11,351 nucleotides of DNA from Anaerolineae bacterium (GTDB lineage: Bacteria > Chloroflexota > Anaerolineae > Promineifilales > Promineifilaceae), in assembly GCA_028277515.1 (NCBI GenBank), contig JANQGC010000067.1, positions 1 through 11,351 of the forward strand, read 5' to 3'. Shown here one piece after another: positions 5,679 to 11,351 of the stretch. The translations under genes were made by a program, and so were the position numbers. The notes below the pieces were generated by a model. That model was not told the DNA's origin, did not search any database, and worked only from the letters and a program-made list of their open reading frames with translations. Positions within the stretch are counted from its first letter, which is position 1. The number at the start of each line of letters is the position of its first letter.

Positions 5679-7832
5679 CTACGGTGTGACGATGTTGAAG
5701 TGAGACGGGAATCTCTGGAGCAGCAAAAAGAATTCAATTACTTTGGCAACACTGCCATCAATCGTGACTTTGCCTTCATTGATAGCGCCCTGTATAGTCG
5801 TATCGCCGCGTAAAACCTGGCCTAGGGTACTAGTCCCAATCGTGATCGTCGCCGCGGCATCAGCAGACTGCTTGCCAATGGTATGGTTTACAACTGAGTT
5901 TTCCAAACTGGTAACGACTTGATTTTGGTTGTTTTCGCTCGGCCGATCATTGAGGACCCAGTTTAAGATAATCGTCTTTTCTTTAGCACGGGAAGCATCG
6001 AGATGTATACCCAAGAAATCGAACAGCTCTTCCAGTTCCATGGCGCTCAGTACCTCCAAACCGCCTTCAAAGTTGGCCCTGGTGCTGGTATCCACACCGT
6101 GGCGCAGCTCTTCTGCTCCGGTCAGGTAGAAATTGCGCCACGGTCCGGATTCCGCCTGGTACCCTAATTGTTCCAACGCGGCCGCCTGAAGCAATTTGGC
6201 ATCCGTATTATCCGGATCGGCAAAGACGACATGGTTGACCAACTGCGCAACCCAGCGGTAATCGCCATCGTCGTAGGCTTCTTGTGCCGCAGCCAACACC
6301 TGGTCCGCACCGCCCATCAGCTCGACATACTTCGTGCTTGCATCCACTGGTGGTAGTTCATGCAGGTGGGCCGGATTCCCATCGAACCAGCCCAAATAGA
6401 GGTCATAAGTAGCTTTAACGTTATGGTTTAATGTTCCGTAGTAGCCTCGGCTTGACCAGGTCTGTTGTTGAACCTCAGGCAGTTCAATCATTTCGGCAAT
6501 CTCCAGGGGGACGTACCCTTGGTTGGCCAGATTTAATGTTTGATCGTTAATGAAACGATAGAGATCGCGCTGTAATTTGAGGTGGTCGACAACATTAGCG
6601 TTATCCCATACAGGCCAGTGGTGCATATTGTATAGTATTTCCACGTCATCCCCCCAACGTTCCAGCGCCTCGTTGATGTACTTGGACCAGGCTAACGGAT
6701 CACGCACTTTAGCCCCGCGCAAAGAATAGGTGTTATGCAGCGTGTGCGTGGTGTCTTCAGCGCCATTCATTGCTTTGAGGTCCGGGTTGTACCAGAGCAT
6801 TTCCGATGGCGCTTCCGAGTTGGGGGCCATGAGCCACTCAAAGGTGAGGCCGTCAATGACAGTGGAACCCGTGTCTTCGTCAATGATAACCGTGGGGGCG
6901 ATAAGACTCTTCGTTCCTTCGGAAATGGTCATACCCAGGCCAGCACCAACGCTCCTGCGCGCTCCTGGTGGAATCAACGTGCCATACATGTAATTGGCGC
7001 GTCGGCCCATCACGTTACCCGCGTACACATTTTCTTTGCTGGTTGCTTCCAGGAAGCCCTCAGGCGCATAGACCTCGACCACACCATTTGCCACGTCTTC
7101 GGCCGTCGTCACACCGAGCACCCCACCCCAGTGGTCAACATGGCTGTGGGTATAGATGACAGCCACGACATCTTTAACCGGGCGGTTTGCCAGGTAGAGA
7201 TCCAGAGAAGCCTTGGCCGTCTCCACCGATACCAACGGGTCCACGATAATAAGGCCGGTATCGCCCTCGATGATTGTCATGTTCGAGAGATCATAGTTGC
7301 GAACCTGGTAGAGGCGATCGGTCACCTCAAACAGACCACTCGTATTGACCAATTGGGATTGGCGCCAGAGGCTGGGATTCACCGAGTTAGGGGCAACGGA
7401 ACCGGTTTGGATGAAGTCATACTTGCCCGGATCCCAGATGGTATTGCCCTTGCTGTCGATGAGTACCGTCTCAGGCAGAGGAGCCACAAATCCGCGTTCG
7501 ACATCATCAAAGTCCGAGGTATCGTCAAAAGGAAGTTCGTTTAGTACCGCCTCGTTTGCAGCTATTGTTGTGTCGGTGGCGGGATTGGGTAGTATGGGTA
7601 GCGGCCCGCCAAACAATTGAGCAGTTGACACCACTGGGAAAAAAGACAGCAAACTGATTTCTGCCTTATCGTCACCAGAAGCCACATCTTGCGCCTGGGA
7701 CCTGGCAACAAAGCCAATCAACAACAACAATGTGCCAATCGTTATAAATGCTAACAACTTTTGAAAATGATTTTTACGGCCAGTATTTAGTTCAGAATTA
7801 CTATTGAGGGATTGCTGAGGAAATTCTTTCAT
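5679..7832 (-). CDS. Secreted type III linear alkylsulfatase (metallo-beta-lactamase fold)
   Basis: A 717-residue enzyme of the SdsA1/BDS1 family, which hydrolyses linear primary alkyl sulfates such as SDS to alcohol and sulfate. Residues about 22-48 form a signal peptide (basic GRKNHFQK, hydrophobic core, ending near RSQAQ), so it acts outside the cytoplasmic membrane. The binuclear zinc site is complete: THSHVDHWGG with His229, His231, Asp233, His234, then Glu340, Glu359 (NGAED) and His404 (YNMHHWP). The spacings match those I recall for SdsA1 (Glu280, Glu299, His344). An alpha-helical dimerisation region follows (about 415-570), then a C-terminal SCP2-like lipid-binding domain (about 600-717) ending in the IDGSVAKVIEFF helix. 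Start ATG 7832 has a good ribosome site, AGGAG 7 nt upstream. Length is slightly above the ~660 of SdsA1, mainly at the N-terminus. No regulator gene is adjacent. Substrate chain length cannot be told. Confidence 0.95.
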   Translation of the reverse strand: MKEFPQQSLNSNSELNTGRKNHFQKLLAFITIGTLLLLIGFVARSQAQDVASGDDKAEISLLSFFPVVSTAQLFGGPLPILPNPATDTTIAANEAVLNELPFDDTSDFDDVERGFVAPLPETVLIDSKGNTIWDPGKYDFIQTGSVAPNSVNPSLWRQSQLVNTSGLFEVTDRLYQVRNYDLSNMTIIEGDTGLIIVDPLVSVETAKASLDLYLANRPVKDVVAVIYTHSHVDHWGGVLGVTTAEDVANGVVEVYAPEGFLEATSKENVYAGNVMGRRANYMYGTLIPPGARRSVGAGLGMTISEGTKSLIAPTVIIDEDTGSTVIDGLTFEWLMAPNSEAPSEMLWYNPDLKAMNGAEDTTHTLHNTYSLRGAKVRDPLAWSKYINEALERWGDDVEILYNMHHWPVWDNANVVDHLKLQRDLYRFINDQTLNLANQGYVPLEIAEMIELPEVQQQTWSSRGYYGTLNHNVKATYDLYLGWFDGNPAHLHELPPVDASTKYVELMGGADQVLAAAQEAYDDGDYRWVAQLVNHVVFADPDNTDAKLLQAAALEQLGYQAESGPWRNFYLTGAEELRHGVDTSTRANFEGGLEVLSAMELEELFDFLGIHLDASRAKEKTIILNWVLNDRPSENNQNQVVTSLENSVVNHTIGKQSADAAATITIGTSTLGQVLRGDTTIQGAINEGKVTIDGSVAKVIEFFLLLQRFPSHFNIVTP

Positions 7833-7923
7833 TTCTGGTCTCCTGATGTTGATAATACGCTACTTTGCGCCAATAATGAAAAGGATTCAGATACACGGTA
7901 GCCGCAATTTATACTATACTACC

Positions 7924-7952
7924 ATTATACCCGGTTGGCTTTAATTTTTCTA
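7924..7952 (-). promoter_or_regulatory. Possible sulfatase promoter
   Basis: On the minus strand a perfect TATAAT (7929-7924) lies 17 nt after a weak -35 TAGAAA (7952-7947), leaving a leader of about 85 nt before the sulfatase start. The -35 half lies inside repeat copy 1 (from 7938) and the -10 outside it. The -35 match is 4 of 6, so confidence is low. Confidence 0.35.
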
Positions 7953-8373
7953 CCGTAAAATGAAGGAATCTGCGGCACTATACGGAAATCGACCCTTTTC
8001 TGAAGTCTGTATCGCCAATAATGGCATTAATTAGAAACGGGGAACCAGAAGCGGCTGTTTCTTGGGCTTCTTCAACCGCTTCAACTACTAATTCCGGATC
8101 ATCCAACTTCATACCCCCGCCACCAAAACCGGCAGCGACGGTCTGGTAATCATTGTGAACCAGCCTTGTCGCTACATTATCTTTGAGCAAATCCACCTGG
8201 TCGCGGGCGATCTGCGCCCAACTGGCATCATTGCCGACCAGGGCGATGACTGGCGCATTATGACGGGCGAAGGTGTCGAACTCGGCCAGGCTGTAGCCGG
8301 ATGAGCCGTCACCGTAAATGATCCATACTTCTGCTTCGGGATGGGTCAGTTTGGCTGCCAGGGCGAATCCGGC
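7938..8373 (-). repeat. Direct repeat, copy 1 (3' end of the TPP enzyme gene)
   Basis: This 436-bp block matches 9945-10382 in the same orientation. I count about 15 substitutions and one 2-nt indel (TACCG here, TACCGCG in copy 2), roughly 96% identity. It begins at GCTTTAATTTTTC about 40 bp past the TPP stop codon and ends at CGAATCCGGC, where this copy continues into birA-like sequence and copy 2 into the rest of the TPP gene. Confidence 0.93.
7978..8373 (-). pseudogene. 5'-truncated copy of the ILVBL-like TPP enzyme gene
   Basis: The frame encodes the last ~131 residues of the TPP enzyme, from [11 protein letters not shown] to the C-terminal [10 protein letters not shown], with the thiamine-diphosphate motif YGDGSSGYS and the VGNDASW metal-ligand segment intact. 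It differs from the full-length gene at three residues (Asn for Asp, Gly for Glu, Ala for Pro). An open frame continues to an ATG at 8505, but the extra 44 residues are antisense to the birA remnant and match nothing in TPP enzymes. The PYR and central domains are absent, so it cannot make an active enzyme. I treat it as a gene fragment left by recombination. Confidence 0.9.
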
Positions 8374-8642
8374 AGGGACGTCGCTGTTGTTCTCTGTATT
8401 GTTTCGGCCGCAGTGGCCTGCCGAACAAGCTTCCTGGTTGACCATGATTGCTGGGTTGAGCGTAGTCGAAGCGATTGAAGCGTCGGTTCCGCTTGCCTCT
8501 GGCACAGCTCGATGCTGATGGAAGGTTGACCAGCACTATCATGGGGATTGGCTTTAATGTCAATATTGCGGCCGATGTATTGCCAACGGGCATGACACCG
8601 GCCACAAGTCTGATGGCGGTGCTGGGCTATTTAACCTTGTAA
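8372..8642 (+). pseudogene. birA: Decayed biotin protein ligase (BirA) fragment
   Basis: Two pieces in different frames resemble the catalytic domain of biotin-[acetyl-CoA-carboxylase] ligase, which attaches biotin to carboxylase carrier domains. Piece one (8372 to about 8497) reads [14 protein letters not shown], then a helix with [18 protein letters not shown], the segment that follows the GRGR motif in BirA. Piece two (about 8499-8642) reads [21 protein letters not shown], then LPTGMTPATSL, the strand and ATSL motif that lie further downstream. The intervening KWPND and K-x-x-GGIL-x-E block, about 25 codons, is missing at the frame change near 8498. The 5' half including GRGR is cut off at the border with repeat copy 1, and a stop at 8640-8642 cuts the C-terminal domain. 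It cannot be functional. Confidence 0.75.
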
Positions 8643-8767
8643 TCTTTAGGAAACCATATATTATTTCAACTTGTACTGGTACCATTTGTGACAGTGCGAG
8701 TTACCATATTTAGATGGCTTTAATAGGTTCGCATGCATCCATATATAGTCCAAGCATCTCCGAGTAA

Positions 8768-9652
8768 ATGAATATGTCGAAAATAAACGAAAACAGGAAC
8801 ATCATCCTTTTGATATTGATTGTTATATTGTTGATAGTGGCGGTAGGGTTAGTCGTAAATATCATCTCGGGTGGTGGGATTAATATTTCAGCTTCGTCAA
8901 CAGGTGAAGAAGAGCTTTCGTTGTTATTCGTTATCCGAGGAGATGCGTCAGTAACTGATGATTCATTGAATATTACCCCTGACCTTGTTGAATGGTTTAC
9001 CGATAGACCCCACCATCAAGCTGGCCCGTTGGATGCAACGACGCTCGTTGAGCTATGGGACTCAGCATATGCCACATCTCCGCCAAATGCAGCTATCACC
9101 GGGGATAATTTAAATGCTGTTGTCGTATTGGATAATCTATCACAATCAAGCAATACTATCAGTTTCAAATACACACTTATATCGGGCAATTTGAACCAGG
9201 GAAATCTAGGTGATGTGTCAATTTTTGTCGATCGAATTGGAGAACCAACAAACTTCTGTATACTTTCTGTGACGGTAAATCTCCCCCAAGGCTCTGTTAG
9301 TGGAACGGCAACTTCAAACCTTTCGCAAATTGATTGCACAAATGCTCAGAATGTATTCTCATCAGCCGGTGTACAATGGGAAGTACCTGCTTGTTCATAC
9401 ATAAATAATGCTAATTTGATCACAGATCTCAGTTCCGAGTGTAACGAAACCAAAATCCAAAACATGAGCATTTCGTCTACTAGCGGAGATTGGTCATGTT
9501 CTGCAACATCCACGTTAACCTCGGTGGTAAGTAACGACCAAAAACAATTGACGATGACATATAGCAAGATGTCCATAACCTGCACGAATCCAAGTAACGG
9601 TCAAGCCATCGGAATCAACGTTCCAGATGCTACCTTTACAGATACAACTTGA
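8768..9652 (+). CDS. Membrane-anchored secreted protein of unknown function
   Basis: A 294-residue protein I cannot assign. A short polar N-terminus (1-10) precedes one strong hydrophobic helix (11-34), either an uncleaved signal anchor or a signal peptide. The rest is extracytoplasmic in character: Ser/Thr/Asn-rich and probably beta-rich, with six cysteines (164, 190, 209, 225, 244, 272) that could form three disulfides. The block WFTDRP-x4-G (76-85) followed by W97 and PPNAA (105-109) looks conserved and resembles a motif I associate with uncharacterised secreted proteins in varied bacteria, but I cannot name the family. Two starts six bases apart (ATG 8768 and 8774) are possible, with no good Shine-Dalgarno. 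The gene is visibly A+T-richer than its neighbours and lies alone inside the segment bracketed by the TPP-gene repeats, which points to a separate origin. Confidence 0.75.
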   Translation: MNMSKINENRNIILLILIVILLIVAVGLVVNIISGGGINISASSTGEEELSLLFVIRGDASVTDDSLNITPDLVEWFTDRPHHQAGPLDATTLVELWDSAYATSPPNAAITGDNLNAVVVLDNLSQSSNTISFKYTLISGNLNQGNLGDVSIFVDRIGEPTNFCILSVTVNLPQGSVSGTATSNLSQIDCTNAQNVFSSAGVQWEVPACSYINNANLITDLSSECNETKIQNMSISSTSGDWSCSATSTLTSVVSNDQKQLTMTYSKMSITCTNPSNGQAIGINVPDATFTDTT

Positions 9653-9763
9653 TCGAGCGGCGCAAAGGACCACCATCTTGGTTGTTTTACAGCAAAAGGA
9701 CGAAAACCTACGGCAGACTTTGTAAATAATGTCTCCCAATAGTTAAATCTCCCCACTTTAGTA

Positions 9764-9800
9764 CGCAACATAATTATCGCGATAAGTGAACTTATGTTGC
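9764..9800. repeat. Inverted repeat GCAACATAA with inner palindrome
   Basis: GCAACATAA (9765-9773) is mirrored by TTATGTTGC (9792-9800), giving 9-bp arms around 18 nt. The spacer begins with a perfect 12-bp palindrome, TTATCGCGATAA (9774-9785). Together they could form a hairpin or a multi-site protein-binding region. Confidence 0.6.
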
Positions 9801-9862
9801 AAATAGTGTTTCAATAAGTCATAATTTGCCCATCATCCTACACTGCTAACGCAATGTTTTTT

Positions 9863-9873
9863 CGCAACATAAT
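9863..9873 (+). repeat. Third copy of the GCAACATAA motif
   Basis: CGCAACATAAT repeats 9764-9774 exactly, 99 bp downstream in the same orientation. With the inverted arm at 9792-9800 this gives three copies of one 9-mer within 110 bp. Confidence 0.6.
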
Positions 9874-9894
9874 ATTTCAGGAGCTCAGATAGCA

Positions 9895-9947
9895 ATGTTG
9901 GAACAGCAGATTACGCTTGTCGAAACGTGGCTGGAACACTATTAGCT
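9895..9947 (+). pseudogene. Possible truncated gene start (MLEQQITLVETWLEHY)
   Basis: ATG 9895 is preceded by AGGAG (9880-9884) at about 10 nt. It opens a frame of only 16 codons, ending in a TAG made right where repeat copy 2 begins (9945). The reading looks like an ordinary helical N-terminus, so this could be the 5' end of a gene cut by the rearrangement. I do not recognise it, and so short a frame may be chance. Confidence 0.3.
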
Positions 9948-10382
9948 TTAATTTTTCTACCGCGTAAAATGAAGGAATCTGCGGCACTATACGGAAATCG
10001 ACCCTTTTCTGAAGTCAGTATCGCCAATAATGGCATTAATTAGAAACGGGGAACCAGAAGGGGCTGTTTCTTGGGCTTCTTCAACCGCTTCAACTACTAA
10101 CTCCGGATCATCCAACTTCATACCCTCACCGCCAAAACCGGCAGCGACGGTCTGGTAATCATTGTGAACCAGCCTCGTTGCCACATCATCTTTGAGCAAA
10201 TCCACCTGGTCGCGGGCGATCTGCGCCCAACTGGCATCATTGCCGACCAGGGCGATCACCGGCGCATTATGGCGGGCGAAGGTGTCGAACTCGGCCAGGC
10301 TGTAGCCGGATGAGCCGTCGCCGTAAATGATCCATACCTCTGCTTCGGGATGGGTCAGTTTGGCTGCCAGGGCGAATCCGGC
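9945..10382 (-). repeat. Direct repeat, copy 2 (3' end within the full-length TPP gene)
   Basis: The 438-bp counterpart of 7938-8373, containing the last ~131 codons and ~40 bp of 3' flank of the TPP enzyme gene. Twelve of the 15 substitutions between the copies are synonymous and three change residues. Confidence 0.93.
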
Positions 10383-11351
10383 GCCGACACCCAGAGTGCC
10401 GAAGGGACCGGGGTCCAGCCAGCGGAGGGGGCCGGGCGGCTGTAAAATGTAAGAGGCAGTAGCCACGAAATCCCCACCATCGGCCACTAAAATAGCATCT
10501 TTTGAGAGCAGGGGATCGAGTTGTTGGAACAGGTGCAGCGGGTTGATTTTGCCTGTTGGCTGCAAAGCCTGCTCGGCGATTTCATCATTTCGCGCTTGGT
10601 CGCGCGCTCGTAGTTGGGAAATCCAACCGGGCCAGCGCGGGTCGTCATTGAAATGAGCCGCCAATTCTCTTAGAGCCTCGCCGGGATCGCCTAAAATGCC
10701 GATGTCCGGGCGACGGTTCATGGTTAAGTCGTGCCGGCTGCGGTTGAAAGAGCTATAAAAGGCACGGCCGCGTATCGCCTCCCCATATCCAAGACGAAAA
10801 TCGACCGGGACACCGGCCAACAGCACAAAATCGGCTTCCTTCAAGGCGTCGCGCCGTTTGTGGCGCATGTGCAGGGGATGGTCACGCCCTAGCAGACCAC
10901 GGGCCATGCCGGAGAGGTAGACCGGTGCGCCGATCCTCTCAATAGCGGTAATGAGTTTGTCAATACTGGGAATATCGAGAACAACCTGGCTGCCTAATAT
11001 GAACAGGGGATTCCGGGCTTTTTGGAGGTGTTTAACTACACGGCCGATTTTATTCTTATCCAAAGGAGGGGGATTATACCGTACAGGTCCGCCTGGTTTC
11101 TGCGCATTCACGCTGGAAAATAAGCGGTTGACATGCCATTCCAGGTAACGGTTGACGATTTTTTGTCCCAGGGTGCGTCCTTTGCACCCTCCGCCATAAA
11201 ACCCGCGCACGATTTTTTCTTCGTATAGCAGGTCGATAGGGGTTTCGATGAAAACAGGACCGGGGACGCCGGAAATAGTACGCAAAAATCCTTCCTCAAC
11301 AGCAGGGGCGAGGTCTTTGACCCGCCTTACGGCCTTTGACCATTTCACGGT
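9987..11351 (-). CDS. ILVBL/HACL2-like thiamine-diphosphate enzyme (partial, N-terminus beyond window)
   Basis: The frame runs off the right edge; about 454 C-terminal residues are present and the N-terminal PYR domain with its catalytic Glu is outside. Numbering from the GTG at 11346-11348: end of the PYR domain with the [16 protein letters not shown] motif (27-42), a central domain (about 95-235) with GSQVVL and [14 protein letters not shown] (147-160), and the TPP-binding domain with YGDGSSGYS (342-350) and metal ligand Asn370 in VGNDASW. Segments such as [27 protein letters not shown] and the C-terminal [10 protein letters not shown] closely resemble human ILVBL (HACL2), a 2-hydroxyacyl-CoA lyase, more than acetolactate synthase. 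I therefore favour C-C lyase activity on 2-hydroxyacyl-CoA over branched-chain amino acid synthesis. The GTG is only an internal codon, since the frame stays open to the edge. Ancestrally it probably lay directly upstream of the sulfatase gene on the same strand. Confidence 0.9.
   Translation of the reverse strand, partial: TVKWSKAVRRVKDLAPAVEEGFLRTISGVPGPVFIETPIDLLYEEKIVRGFYGGGCKGRTLGQKIVNRYLEWHVNRLFSSVNAQKPGGPVRYNPPPLDKNKIGRVVKHLQKARNPLFILGSQVVLDIPSIDKLITAIERIGAPVYLSGMARGLLGRDHPLHMRHKRRDALKEADFVLLAGVPVDFRLGYGEAIRGRAFYSSFNRSRHDLTMNRRPDIGILGDPGEALRELAAHFNDDPRWPGWISQLRARDQARNDEIAEQALQPTGKINPLHLFQQLDPLLSKDAILVADGGDFVATASYILQPPGPLRWLDPGPFGTLGVGAGFALAAKLTHPEAEVWIIYGDGSSGYSLAEFDTFARHNAPVIALVGNDASWAQIARDQVDLLKDDVATRLVHNDYQTVAAGFGGEGMKLDDPELVVEAVEEAQETAPSGSPFLINAIIGDTDFRKGSISV

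Larger units (their letters stand above)
9653..9944. other. A+T-rich intergenic gap with short repeats
   Basis: These 292 bases hold no convincing long gene. A weak hairpin (ACCA/TGGT arms, about 9669-9684) near the end of the upstream gene could be a poor terminator. The main structure is a cluster of GCAACATAA repeats and a possible truncated gene start at the right end, both listed separately. Confidence 0.6.

Noticed and set aside
6735..7544. 269-residue open frame on the plus strand
   Set aside because: It lies antisense within the alkylsulfatase gene, whose protein matches its family over the full length; the opposite frame resembles nothing.
8455..8472. GGTTGAGCGTAGTCGAAG as a REP-like intergenic repeat
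   Set aside because: It resembles a widespread bacterial repeat, but here it encodes part of the conserved GLSVVEAIE helix of the birA remnant and occurs only once.
8374..8505. N-terminal part of the open frame that extends the TPP fragment to ATG 8505
   Set aside because: These 44 codons are the antisense of the birA remnant and are open by chance.
9765..9800. Integron attC site
   Set aside because: The arms do not fit the RYYYAAC / GTTRRRY core sites, and there is no integrase or cassette structure.
7938..10382. Composite transposon flanked by insertion sequences
   Set aside because: The direct repeats are coding sequence of a metabolic enzyme without terminal inverted repeats, and no transposase is present.

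Overview
The window looks like a chromosomal stretch of a free-living bacterium, probably a Chloroflexota (Anaerolineae-like) lineage. That guess rests on the pairing of a DUF3662+FHA protein with a membrane-anchored FHA protein, a selenocysteine-type SelD, and moderate G+C; no rRNA, tRNA or CRISPR array is visible to confirm it.

Left part (1-4656). A divergent promoter region at about 360-437 separates two transcription units. Leftward runs the 5' part of selD (selenide, water dikinase). It carries an in-frame UGA exactly at the catalytic position (codon 17), followed at the expected distance by a bSECIS-type hairpin, so it appears to be a selenoprotein that ordinary gene callers would miss. 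Rightward runs a tight four-gene operon: a DUF3662+FHA protein, a single-pass FHA protein, a protein with an ion-channel-like M1-P-M2 membrane region, and an ABC exporter half-transporter with a highly charged insertion in its nucleotide-binding domain. Both divergent promoters sit so close to their start codons that leaderless mRNAs are likely, and a 12-bp palindrome overlaps the edges of both -35 boxes.

Middle part (4657-7937). A small SnoaL/NTF2-like protein (+) faces a DUF1801 protein (-). Behind the latter is a large secreted type III linear alkylsulfatase (-) with all its metal ligands. Two related operator-like palindromes lie upstream of the DUF1801 gene.

Right part (7938-11351). An ILVBL/HACL2-like thiamine-diphosphate enzyme (-) runs off the right edge. 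Its last ~400 coding bases plus ~40 bases of 3' flank are present a second time, in direct orientation, at 7938-8373, about 96% identical. Between the copies is a ~1.57 kb segment holding a decayed birA (biotin protein ligase) fragment, a gene for a membrane-anchored secreted protein of unknown function that is visibly A+T-richer, a repeat-rich gap, and a possible truncated gene start. The geometry (full-length gene, foreign segment, then a 5'-truncated copy) is what single-crossover integration of a small circular DNA carrying a diverged 3' fragment of the TPP gene would leave. Most differences between the copies are synonymous, so the fragment probably diverged as part of a working gene before arriving here.
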